From Tetrahymena thermophila SB210 (taxonomy: Eukaryota > Ciliophora > Oligohymenophorea > Hymenostomatida > Tetrahymenidae), in contig NW_002476512.1 of assembly GCF_000189635.1 (NCBI RefSeq), positions 62,001 through 126,000 on the forward strand: DNA of 64,000 nucleotides, read 5' to 3'. Numbering within the stretch: the stretch's first letter is position 1; every line of letters begins with the position of its first letter. Position numbers and translations under genes: made by a program. Below the pieces are notes generated by a model. That model made no database searches. It saw only the letters and a program-made list of their open reading frames with translations, and was not told where the DNA came from. Below are positions 40,812-52,254 of this stretch, in pieces.

Positions 40812-43050
40812 TCAGAAAGGTGAAAATTCATCTTGATAGTCAGATTTCTCAAATAGTTTTAAATTGCTTTAGCAAATAATATCTTCATTTCTTGCTATGT
40901 ATTATATGTGATTAGTAATTCTAGGTAGAATTTATTTTTAAGGCTTATACTTTTTGCTTTAAATCTCAGAACTGATAGTTTATAACTTAGGAGAGTAAGT
41001 AGAAGAAAATTTAGCTAGACCCTTATTTTTTTTATTCTAATCTTTTTCATTCTATTATAAATTAGAAAATGATTTGCCCATTGACTTTAAGTCATTTTTC
41101 ATAGGGAGTTTCTTTTAGCTTAGAGTGGTTCTGTTAAAGGGATCCAATTATTTCATTAATTATTTAAGTATCTTCTTTTTATCATATTAATCATCTTCTT
41201 TCTCAATTTCCTATAATTCCTCATCAAATTTGACAAAATCATTCTCATCTTATAAATAGAAGCTATTCTTAGCAGCCTGCATAGCAAATTCATTTTTTTG
41301 ATCATTTTCCATATCTTTTGTTTTTTTTATTTCATTTTTACTAATATTTAATCCACTCTTTTTATTCTCTTAAAATTATGGCTTGCCTTTGCCTTTATTC
41401 TGAAGACTTTAGTAAGTTTAAAGGCTTCTTCTTTTATTCATCTACTAATTATATTAGCCAAAGAATTTATTTTCTATTTGCTGAACATCTCCTTAAGCCG
41501 TATCTTATGTAAACGAGTCTTCAAGAGTTACTAGATGTGGCTGAAGTGGAATATGTTGCAGTTTACTTCGAGAAAAGAAGTTCACTGAATTTTGCAGCCT
41601 AAAAAATAGAAATTAATTTCATTAAAAAAAATTTTCAATCATGATTTAATTAATTACCTTTTTCTTAATACATTTTCTCTGCAAACACCTTCAACAACTA
41701 CATTTTTATATTTTAACCATTATAGTCCTTCTAAATAAATTCTTCGAAGTTTATAATCTTCAGGATAAGGCTTTATATTATTTTACAAATCTTAGATCAT
41801 TTTATTGGGCAGGACTACCATATCCTCCCTTTATATTTGTAGAATTTCACAAGGAGTGTAAGCAACTATGCTTACTGTGCTTTTAATCTATTTAAACTGT
41901 TCATAATCTGCAAAAACAGATCCTTCGTCTTCATATATTATAACAAAAACATTAAATTTTTTAATATAATAAACTATTTATTATACATATCTCATCTATT
42001 TCTAGGGAAATATCTTTGTATTATTTGTTTTAAATTTCTTAAGGAGTCGGATCTGAGTAATCAAGAGGTAAGAGCTACTTTGTAGTAGGATTAATCCTAA
42101 ATTTTACAATTCTGTTAACCTTACAAAAATTATTTTAACATTACATAAAGAAGCTTCTTGTTAAATATAAAACAAATTTTACTTTTACAACCCCTTTTTT
42201 GATAAAATAAATCGATGACACAAGCTGCCCTTATCTTATAATCAAAGAATTCGATATATAATTTGTCTATTCAGTTTTAGATAAAATCTATATTTTTTCA
42301 GGCAGGTCCAACTGATAAGGATATAACACAAATTGATCATAAAATTTAAGAATCTCATGAGCGTTTGGAGGAGTTTTATATTTAATGTATTTCTAAAAAA
42401 TTTCTTTGCGAAGCACTATAAAAGTACTCTTCTTGCTCAATTTTATAGTAGCATTTCTAATCGAGTTAAATAGTAGAGCTAAATCACCAAAAGAATCACC
42501 TGCAGAAAGTTTTCCTATTTCTTTCTATTCGATACCATTTTTTTTTGTTTATACATTGATAAGCACAGCTACTTATCCCTCTAGAATTATAAAGAATTTT
42601 TCTCCTATATCTCCCTTTATGCAAAAATAATATTTTTTACTCAATTTATTGAATTTTCAATAAATAATTTATACTTATTAAAATAAAATATGTCCTTCCT
42701 CATATTCTTCAACTTCCAAATATTTACACATTTCTAAAAATTCTAAAGATTTAGTACCAATAAATTGCTTTAAAAAGTTCACATTCTTTAAATTAAGTTA
42801 AATTAATATAATAATCCTTCTATTTAAACTAAATTACTTCTATTTACTAAGATAGCAGTATAATATCTTAAGTATTTCTTTCATTACTGCTTTTTTTTAA
42901 AACTAGTTTAATTTATTCTTCTTTAGTTAAATTCTATTGCTAGCTTCTAGATGTTGATGTATATGGAGAGTTAGGTGTGTGTATTCCTTCTGCATATTTT
43001 TACTTAAAATTCAAATTAATTTAAAGTGGCTTTCTTGGAGATATGCTCAT
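40812..43050 (-). CDS. Protein with two cyclic-nucleotide-binding domains
   Basis: Six exons (43050-42838, 42785-42675, 42614-42183, 42119-41987, 41928-41658, 41598-40812) give 648 residues with consistent phases. After a Ser/Thr/Gln-rich 70-residue leader comes CNB domain A: FLEMCKYLEVEEYEEGHILF, GDIGEKFFIILEGQVAVLI, then the phosphate-binding cassette FGDLALLFNSIRNATI. The usual FGE is FGD here, while the Arg that contacts the cyclic phosphate is kept. A second, degenerate CNB domain follows (IIRQGQLVSSIYFIKKGVV, then GSVFADYEQFKQIKSTVSIV) without the cassette Arg. The C-terminal 260 residues are Lys/Asn/Glu-rich without a kinase or channel part. It is thus neither PKG nor a channel, but a free CNB protein, possibly regulatory or ciliary. 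Confidence 0.88.
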
Positions 43051-43673
43051 TTTAAATAATTTTTATCAAATGTAAGTTTATTAAAAATTGTATTAGCAAT
43101 TAACTAATCAATAAATTAAATTCTTTGGAAAAAAAAAAACTTTATTTATAGTTCTACTCTCAAATATCAATAATCTTTTAATTATATTTAGTCAGTAAAA
43201 TAAATAGTATTTACAACATTTCTTTAAAAACTATAAAAGTCTCTTAAGTTAATCTATCAAAAATTTATTTTGAATAATCAAAAGAAATTGAAATTTATTT
43301 GCTTTATATTAATCATTTATTACAGTCAGAAGTTTCAAATCTACTAAATAACTAAATAACTGATAAAGATTTTTAAATTTTTAAGTTGAATAGTTGCAAA
43401 TAATATTATCAATAATGATAAAGAGCATTTATAAGGATAAAATAGCAAAATAATACAATTAATTACTGATTTATTTATTAAACATATATGAATAAAAGTA
43501 TTTCAGATAATTTCTAAAGATTATTATAATTTTACAAAATTTTACTATCTAAAAATATAATAAAAATATTTTTTTAATTTTAAGATTATGTAATATTACA
43601 AATTAGATTATTTTATTTCATTTAAATATTTTTAAACTAAAACCATAAAAGTTTATTAATAGTAAATAAATAA
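43051..43673. other. Intergenic, AT-rich
   Basis: Upstream of the CNB gene. Nothing recognised. Confidence 0.6.
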
Positions 43674-44084
43674 TCAAAAACCAGATTAATCTTTCATTCC
43701 ATACATAGCACAGCGCTCATCACATTTAAAAATTTAATAAAAGGCTTCAGAATCTTCTTTTTTAGGAGCACAATAATATTTACATCTGAAAAAACTCTCT
43801 TACATTTTTATTTCTTAAATATCTTTTTAAATTTCTTATTCCCATTCTTCGCATTCATAAGATTTTTTTTAACAATTTCTATAATTTGAGAAAGCTTTTT
43901 CACAATTATGGTCTCCTAATTCGCATTATTAATAATTGCAAACACTTTATAAGCACTTTAAATATTCAATGATTGTAGGATATTTTTCCTATTAATGTGA
44001 GCTTTTGAATAATAATCTGATAGTTAAACTTAAAGATATAAGAATAATAATTATTATGATTATATTTTTTGAAGTAATTTTCAT
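43674..44084 (-). CDS. Small Cys-rich membrane-anchored or secreted protein
   Basis: A single exon of 136 residues. Residues 7-30 form one hydrophobic helix (NIIIIIIILISLSLTIRLLF), a signal peptide or signal anchor. The rest is polar with about twelve Cys, several in spaced pairs (YLKCLQSVCNYQQC, NYRNCQKKSYECEEW, FRCKYYCAP, FKCDERCAMYG). This regular Cys spacing resembles a small disulphide-bonded helical repeat. I recognise no named family. The start is the ATG directly before the hydrophobic run; the end is a TGA at 43674-43676. Confidence 0.7.
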
Positions 44085-44459
44085 CTCTAAGTAAATTTTA
44101 GTATTACAAAAATATAAAAATATTTACAAAAAAATTAATTAATTAAATATTAATTTACTTTATACAATTAATGCTCATCATTTAAGGTAACCTCCTTCCC
44201 TGATTCTCTCTAAAAATCTTTACCATGTCTTAATAAAGACTGATTAAAATTATTAGGGTGGTTGAAATGAATTTCTTTTGAAAGTAATTCACTCTTAATC
44301 TCATATTCAAAGCTTGGATATTACTAGATAGTATTCTACTCGATTATTTTGTTAAGCTAATTAAATTACTGGCTTTGTAGTAAAGATGGTTAAAAATGTA
44401 ATAAAATATATTATTAATGTAAATATTATTTTTATTTAAAATAAAAAAATGGAAAACAT
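44081..44459 (-). CDS. Hypothetical small membrane protein
   Basis: The ATG at 44459 gives a strongly hydrophobic first 28 residues (IIFTLIIYFITFLTIF). A 46-nt GTAATT...TCTAG intron (44369-44324, phase 0) then joins to a clearly protein-like exon: YPSFEYEIKSELLSKEIHF, NHPNNFNQSLLRHGKDFQ, RESGKEVTLNDEHQLYK. The exon frame stays open to a TGA at 44081-44083, overlapping the ATG of the next gene. A second intron starting at the GTAAAT after LYK may end the protein sooner. The family is unknown. The exon is convincing by composition; the start and end are less sure. Confidence 0.45.
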
Positions 44460-44572
44460 TGACTGATAATATAAAATAATAAATGATATATTATTTATTA
44501 TACACTTACTAAGTATGAAATAGTTAATTATTACAACTTATAAGAATTATATTATTATATATATATATTTAA

Positions 44573-46330
44573 TCAATTGGCTTTTTATTTTAACTACTCA
44601 GAATGCTTATTTACACGTGCTAAAGTTTACTTTTTGTGTAATTCTTTTTCTATTTAGGTTTTTTAGACACTACCTCTATTATTTGGGTGAGATGCTTTCT
44701 CTTACTTAACATCCTCAATATTGCTATTTGAGTTTTAGTTGCTGTTGCTATTATTGGGGATATTTTAATTATTATTTCCTGTTAAAGGCTAGTTAAGGAT
44801 TACGGATTTTTTATTTGTGTTATTAGCTACAGTGTAGTTATTATTGCTTAAACTGCTTGGATTGTTATTTAAATTTGATGAGTTAGAAATTTATGAATTA
44901 TTTTTCATAACTTTTTCCTTTTATGAGGCTTAGGCGTTGGTATTTTGTTTTTCAGATCTAGGTGGACTATCTTCTTCTTTGATTGTATTATTATGCTAAA
45001 ATTTGTCAATTGAATTTCTCTTTCTTATTGAACTAAAATTGTTTTCGTCATTTTCAATTTACTCTTTTGACTGTATTAAGTTAAGACTCATTACATAATT
45101 AGATATTTAAGTAATTTCTTGTATTTTTTAAGCTTCTCCTAGATTAGATTTTCCTAATATAGCTTAAATTTCTTGAAATTTAATAATTAGAATATCTCTC
45201 TCATCTATTAATTGCTTTTTCTACATATTCTCTAATTTTAATTCTTTGCTTTTTGATCCTAAGATGTATTAATTTTTCTCTAAAGATTTTAAAATGGGAG
45301 ACTTGCTTCTTGTAACCATTTTTTTTCTTAAGTACTTCTAGTCGGCACTATTATCATTTTTAGCTCCTCTCATTGCCTTTAATTAGAAAGATATTTTTAA
45401 AAATGTTAAATAGACTTAAATTGTAAAGTTTTACTGCCATTCTCGAGTTGTCTCTCATATCTAGAAATGAAAAATCAGTTTCTGAGTTTTGGATTCCTCT
45501 TTTTGCAACAGGATCATAATCCTTAGCATTATTTTAGCCATTATTTATGTCGAAATACCTTTTCATCCATTAAGCAAATTCAAGATTGTCTTAATACTTT
45601 GCTTTTGAAAGTTTCTCAATCTACATATTAGGAAATAAAAATGCTCAATACATTAAAATCTAATAAATTCTAAATTATTTTAATTAGTTTTTTAAAGTCT
45701 TTTTTAAATTTTTTAACAAGTAAATTACATTACTTAATTTAAAATTTTCTATTCTTTCAATAAATACAAAAAAAATTTGAACATCAAACGTCATTTTAAA
45801 ATATAAATAAATAATGAGTGAGTTAACAGCAAAGAAACTAAATTTTATACCTCAATGTATTTTTTGATGTTGTTCTTTTGAAATGCTTGTTGTAGATATT
45901 TCAAATTAACTATGAATTCCCACTCATTTCTAGCTTTCCAGTTAATTCTATTCATTTTAACAGTGCCTGGATAAAGTACGTCAATTATTTAACAATAGAC
46001 TGATCCTGTTCCTAGTTGCTCAATTTTCGTCAAATTCAACTAAATTTTTTTAATACAATATCTACGGTTGGGATTGATATTTATTCTTGAAATAAATGAA
46101 ATAATTGAAATAATATTTTATGATGCAATAACAAATCGTAAATTAAATAGAATTTTTCATCTTTTATAATGTATTTTAAAGTAGGCATTATCTATTAAGT
46201 TAGAGATTTGTATTTTTAAAAAAGTTAGCAAATAAATTTATACCTAGAGCAAGTTGTTGATCCAATTAAGAATTTCACTCTTTGGAACAAAGAACGCTCC
46301 TTCCATTATACCTATTGAAGCTTCAGACAT
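44573..46330 (-). CDS. EB1: Microtubule plus-end-binding protein EB1 (MAPRE family)
   Basis: Four exons (46330-46244, 46039-45851, 45620-45435, 45376-44573), all phase 0, 421 residues. The N-terminal calponin-homology domain is clear: ILNWINNLL, LNLTKIEQLGTGSVYCQIID, VLYPGTVKMNRINWKARNEW, VVNLKYLQQAFQKNNI, VEKLSKAKYQDNLEFAQWMK. These match the hallmark blocks of EB1 (NYTKIEQLCSGAAYCQ, KLVKGKFQDNFEFIQW). A coiled coil follows (LENMQKKQLIDERDILIIKF) with the EB-homology helices (FQEIQAIL, EITQISNYVM). The C-terminal 190 residues are Asn/Ser-rich and do not end in the usual EEY/F motif that binds CAP-Gly proteins. EB1 tracks growing microtubule ends and in ciliates is expected at basal bodies, cilia and spindle. 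Confidence 0.95.
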
Positions 46331-47312
46331 TGATTGCTATTTATAAATTATTTTGAAGGATAATTTGATTTTACTACTAAAATCAGAATATTTTACAATT
46401 TCTATTCAAATAATTACTATCTCAATAATTAATTTTTTTTTTCACTTTTAAACAAAAGAAAGTTTATTTTCTCATGTACTATTTATAATAATTATGATAA
46501 TAAAAGTGTTTGTTAACAAATTCAGTATTTTTCTAAATGACGCATAAATAAATAATTGGTGTTTGAAATCTCATTTAATATAAAGTTAAACTTTATTATT
46601 GCTTGCTTAGGAATAATTTAAAAAAATCAGTGCAATATTTTTTTAATAACCAACTAAAGCTTTTATGTTCCTTGATAAAGTTAAATACCATAGAAAACAA
46701 ACATTTATATTATATTTATTCCAAAATAATAAGGTAGAATATTTATTTATCTTTTTATGTCTCAGATAAAAATTAATTTATGTAAAACCTAATTGTTAAC
46801 TAAATCGCTCTAAAATTTCGTAAAATTAATTTAGTGGTTAGATCTTCATTATCAATATAAAAACTAAATAAAAACAACCACAGAATATTATTATTAAATA
46901 TTCTCTCGTGTCATGTCAGAGCGTTATAAAATACTTAAATTGATATAGATCATTAAAGATTAAGTTAACTAACAAAGGGATTCAAAATCAATAATTTTAA
47001 TCACACACATTAAGTTTAATGTAAAATATAAATTCAAAAAATGTTACTCTCTAGATTCATATTATAAATATAACACATTGTTTTAATAAAAGATTTTCTA
47101 TAAATATCTACATTTTAAAATCATTAATAGAACCTAAAAAATGTGAATTTGAAAGAAAAAGATAAAAATCTATTTTTGTTGCAAATTTTTTTAATTGTTA
47201 TTAATAAAATATAAATACAAATTTATTAAAGCATATGTTTGTTTTCATGATTTAATTTCGATTCTAGATACTCAAATTATTATTATTTATAGCATAAAAT
47301 TTGAAAATAACT
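46331..47312. other. Intergenic, AT-rich
   Basis: 5' region of EB1. Nothing recognised. Confidence 0.6.
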
Positions 47313-47645
47313 TCATTTTTTAAATGCAAGAAGGATCCACCCTAACATCATAGCCATACCACCGTATGGGGGAAGTCTTTTAAAATCTTCATTGTTTGTA
47401 AATGTTTTATAATAAAGAGATCCGCTAAAGCAAGTCACTCCTATCAAAAAAAGAATAGTGGAATAGTTGAATGGGTTATTATATGACCCTATAATCATTC
47501 CAGTATTTGAGATAAAATGATAAAATGTAGCTTTTGTCAACAAGTCTTTTCTCTCTTAGGTCCATTCCTTTTTATGACCTCCTGCAGCACCTATACCAAT
47601 ACCTAGAACAGTGCTTAAACATCCAGCGATATATGAAAAGTTCAT
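47313..47645 (-). CDS. TMEM256/DUF423 family membrane protein
   Basis: A single exon of 110 residues. Four hydrophobic helices can be drawn: IAGCLSTVLGIGIGAAGG (1), ATFYHFISNTGMIIG (2), TILFLIGVTCFSGSLYY (3) and PPYGGMAMMLGWILLAF (4). The G-A-x-G-x-H near the start, the YHF in helix 2, the FSGSLY in helix 3 and the PxGGxxxMLGW in helix 4 are the family signatures. TMEM256 is a small protein found in mitochondria or membranes of animals and DUF423 is its bacterial form; the activity is not established. Length agrees with the family (about 110-125). Confidence 0.9.
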
Positions 47646-47982
47646 TCTTTCTTTTAATACTAACCAAACAAATTTTTAAATTTTTGATAAAAAATTAATA
47701 AGATTATCAATAAAATTCTTATTCATTTAGATTTTTAAGAAATTCTAGAAAATTTTCGTAAAAAAGTAAGTAACTAACTATGTTAGTACCAAAAAATTTA
47801 AGTGAAAATATTTTATTAAATAAATTTAAATTTCATAATTTTAATATAAATAAAATTAAAGCAATTTTTTTATTTGTTTTAAAATGAATAAAAATAAAAA
47901 TTTTTCTAGTTTTTGTTTGCAATTTTGCTAAGATAAATAATTAAGCAGCACATTTTTCTTTTTGCATAAAAAATAAAACAAT
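47646..47982. other. Short intergenic region
   Basis: AT-rich. Nothing recognised. Confidence 0.6.
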
Positions 47983-48756
47983 TCAAAATAAGTCAATTAT
48001 CTTAAAGAAATGCATTTTTTAATTCATTAATATGTTATCTAATATTAGAATAGGATATTTTTCTGTAACGTTTGAGGTTATTAATTCAAAACTATTCTAT
48101 GAATCACTTAATATAAGCTCTTGTATATCAAAGACAGAATTTTCTTTTAACAAATAATAGTTCGGAGTTTCCTTTGAAAAATCCACTTTATAATCAACTT
48201 CTCGATATTTGTTTGAACCTTTGTTTTTAATTCCCCATATGTTATTTAATAATGAAGGGATTATAGATTTTGACAAATAAATTTTTTGCTCAATTTTCAT
48301 AAATAAATTCAATGAAATTTAAATCCTGCTGCTTTCTTTATTTAGAGAAACAGAATAACTTGTATCGTAAATTATGTCTAATGAAAACAATCTTGTTTTG
48401 AATGTACTTAGAACATTTGAAAAACCTTCTTCAAACTCTCCTATTTTGAAATAAATAGAGTTTTTAATCAATTCTAATATTTCAGATTTAAACTTTTCAG
48501 CTTATCCTTTGTAGTTACAGTGAATGAACCCTCCTATGCAATTACCTCCTTTATTCTTTTATAGCTGGTTTTCTATTTCATTGGCTTAACATGATTTTTA
48601 GCAATTATAATCTGAAGTTTATTCTAAAGGTAAAATAAAATATGTAGTATTTTATTATTTTTATGAATACATTGATTAAGAGCTAAAATAATATTTTAAT
48701 GAATCCAATTAACCACTTTCTTAATCTAAATAGATGATTTCGAGATCTTCGTCCAT
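47983..48756 (-). CDS. Unknown 257-residue protein
   Basis: A single exon from the ATG at 48756 to a TGA at 47983-47985. The N-terminus is acidic (MDEDLEIIYLDQESGQ). A Cys-containing central part follows (YNCQKSCQANEIENQLQKNK, GGNCIGGFIHCNYKG), then a mixed alpha/beta C-terminus (KFKSEILELIKNSIYFK, SLNLFMKIEQKIYLSKSII, LLNNIWGIKNKGSNKYREVD). There is no signal peptide or membrane segment, so it is probably cytosolic or nuclear. I recognise no family. The frame uses TAA/TAG Gln codons throughout and is free of TGA, which supports a real gene. Confidence 0.75.
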
Positions 48757-50371
48757 ATTTTTTTTCACTAATTTAAAAATTAATATATTTAAATAATTTG
48801 CTATTCTTAAAAATTATATAATAAAAACTAATATTAAAATATAAAAACAAACGTTTTTTCTTATTTCTTTATAATTTTTATTTAACCATAATGGATCATT
48901 AAATTAATAATTTAAATAAATAATATGCCATCTTTATAAATAAATAAAAAACTCATTCCTAAAATTAAAATAAAAAGCCAAGTGATCAGTACAAAATAAA
49001 AAAAAATGTTGAACATTATAAATTAAGCTTAATAAATATGATGGATGACAAAGCCATATAGTTATTTGTATATAAAAGAAGTTTTTTTAAAAAAGAAGAA
49101 GTAAATAATATATCTTAATACATTTAAAAATTATTTATCAAATAAATGTTTATAATATTGATTGATTGATTGAACTGATGATTATTGTGTTATTTTTAAA
49201 TAATTTAAATTTTCAACTTTATTTAAAAAATTACTTTTTCATAAATTTTCACAATCAGCTTTAACTAAATTGTTTTCTAATTTAATATTGAATGAAGCTT
49301 AAAAAAATATTTATTGTTTATAGAAAGCAAACAGAAATGCAAATTCAAAAAATTTATAATTATTTAAATTGTAAATTGAAGTTTTTTATAAATTAACATT
49401 TTTTTGAATGTCAATCAATATTGGTAATTATTTATTTTAAAAAAACATTTATTCTTAGTTTTATATTCAACAAAAAGTATGAATTAATCCAACTCAAAAT
49501 TAATTTTGTTTACAAAGAAAGGAAAAATAAAATTTTAAAATATCAATTTTAGATAAACACATAATATTAAAAAAGATCTATCAGAAAATAAGTATATGTT
49601 GACAATTATATAGATAAATAGTATAATTTAGAAATACAAAATATAAATAATTAAATCGATCCAAAAACAAATAAATACAAGTGCTTAACCAAATCTAAAA
49701 TAGAAATGAAATATAATTAATATGTATCTTAGATATTTTATTTTTAAATTTGATATATGAATATTAATAAGAAGCACATTATGGTAAAAATAGATAATAT
49801 TAATCTAAATATTATATATAAGCTAGGATAAATATTTTTAAAATTAAATTATTGAATTATCCAGTATTAGATTTATTTAACTTTTAAATATTTCTAATTA
49901 AAATTTAAATAAAATATATCCAAACTTATTACATAAGTAAAAGTGGATGGATATATTAGCTTATTAAATGATATTTATGAAATATAAATTTACTGAAAAT
50001 AAAAAATTATTGTTTTTGATAGTTTATTGAAAACTTCAAAATATGCAAAAAAAATGTACTATTTAGAAAAATGCTTAGAAATAATTTTAAAAGAAGATAT
50101 AAAAACTCTTATGAATGCAAATAAAAAATAGTTATTTATCACCAACCATTCATTTTATGAAAATCTATGTAAAATTCTTTAATCAAAGATGCAATTAATA
50201 AGTTAATATTATTGAAGAATTTTTTTTGCATAATAAAAATTAATTTTTTAGAGTATTTAAGTAAGTAATAAATAATTTAGTGTAGAAAAGCATAGCTTAG
50301 CATAAAGCTTTAAAAGTTTTTTTAGTTATTAAATATAGGTTAGAAAATAATATACATTATTTATACTTTCT
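48757..50371. other. AT-rich region between divergent genes
   Basis: A shared upstream region of 1.6 kb. No gene or RNA recognised. Confidence 0.6.
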
Positions 50372-51223
50372 ATGAGCACTAATGATTTAAAAAATTAGCC
50401 ATTCCAATGGGATCTCTTATATAAATTATATAAACCATAGTTATCAAGCGAGATATTGAACTTGAATTTATTTGAAGATAAAAAAGTTAATTCAATATTT
50501 GCAAATTTTCTTATAGCGTATTCATTTGAAAGGGGGACACAAGTTCCTAAAGATACCTAAAAGGCCCTATAAATGTATAAATATAATGCAAATTAATTAC
50601 TGGACCCACTAAGTCTTTATCGTCTTGCAGAAATTTATTCTGTAAAGACAGAATTTAATATTGAACCAAATTTTTAGAATTCATGGTACTACCTTCTACT
50701 TTTTTCGAGTATGATTTAGCCAATTTACGACATAGACTTTTTTAAAGGAACTTCGTGGCTTAGTAGAATCTTAAAATAAGCAGATCCTTCATTTACAAAT
50801 AGTTATAGCTTACTTAAAGAGTTAATTCCTAATGATTTTATTGAATTATCTGAAATTTTAATAAATTTAATACTGCTTAAGTTGGATATTAGTTATGAGT
50901 CTAAAACAAACTAAGAAAGATATGACGATATGATAGAATAGTTAGGAAATATTCTAGAAACTCCCAATAAATATAATTCAAATATGCTTTATTGCACTTA
51001 CAATATTCTATTTGGTATAACATTTTGTAATTTTCCTGGCGTAAAAGAAAGATAATATCCTAAAATTCTTAATATACTCTCACAATAAATAGAACTTACT
51101 AACTACAAGGTTAAAGAGCTATAAATAGAGTCTCTTTTTACCAAGTATTTTATTCTTAATTATAATTTTTTATCTTTTTTACACTCCTCTTAGTTTATTG
51201 AATTGATAATTCAAAATTGTTGA
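50372..51223 (+). CDS. Sel1-like helical repeat protein (unknown role)
   Basis: Open from the ATG at 50372 to a TGA at 51221-51223, 283 residues. The section FANFLIAYSFERGTQVPKDT, QKALQMYKYNANQ, DPLSLYRLAEIYSV fits the Sel1 pattern (A..yE.G.gv..d..kAl..y..aa......lA.iY). The rest is helical without a recognised motif (SRILKQADPSF, LLKELIPNDFIELSEILINL, FGITFCNFPGVKE). It is cytosolic in appearance. It lies in the same direction as, and about 260 bases upstream of, the pseudokinase gene, so the two could be parts of one gene split by an intron; no clean splice was found. Fairly sure it is coding, less sure of the family. Confidence 0.65.
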
Positions 51224-51486
51224 AATAGATTGAATAATGTTTTAATTTTAAATATATTTAGCATGTTAATTTATTCTTTATTAATTATGAGAAAAAGAAT
51301 AATATTCAATCAATTGAGAAGAACATATTTATTTAATTAAATATTTTTAAAAAAATATTGATTTTTTTATTAAATTATTATTTGATTTAACTTAAAAGGT
51401 ATTAAATTTAGGATAACTTCTTTTCATAAAGACTAAGAAATAGCTCATAGCAAATATTCTGGATAACTATTTAAGCTAAACATAAT

Positions 51487-52222
51487 ATGTTAGAATAAGC
51501 TAAGTTAAATAACAATTAATAACAAATTAACAATATGAATTAAAAAGATGTTTTGATTAAAGAAACAGATGAAGTTTAGTAAAATATTTTGCATTCGTTA
51601 ATTGGGAATTAAACAATAAATCTAATTTAGGATATTATATTGTGCAAAAGAATTTATGTATATTTGCTATATACTGGGAATATTAAAATCGAGGAGGCTT
51701 TATAATAATCTTATATACAAATAGAACTAACGAAAAACGACCCTAACCTTTCAGCTTAAGCTGAATACATGATATCTAAAATATACTTTAAATTAGAATA
51801 GTTCTAAAAAGCATTTGAGATCGGATAAATATCAATAAAGAAATTCGAAAATAGAATTGCATAGTCTCAAAAAGATCCTGAAACTCTGCTTTAGTGTTAC
51901 TACTATAAAGGCAGGATGGAAGAAAAATTATATAAGGATAAAACTGATGCAACTGATTCTTATATGAAAGGATTAAAAGTATTCTTAGAAAACTATGAAT
52001 CACTATTGAAAATTAACTCTTTTAAGCATATTATTTATTAAAAAGGATTGATTAAACATTTACTTAAAATATCTGACTCTATAAGCTATATTGATTAATT
52101 TGTACAATATGCCTAGCAAAAAAATTTCAAGGTCCTAATTCCCTAAATTTATTATCAGCTCAAATCAAAATAAAAAAGTATCAACTAAAATAATCATAAT
52201 CATTAAAAAGGTATGTTTATTC

Positions 52223-52254
<32 letters not shown>

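Noticed and set aside
42406-42630. Plus-strand frame of 74 codons
   Set aside because: Antisense to the first cyclic-nucleotide-binding domain on the minus strand.
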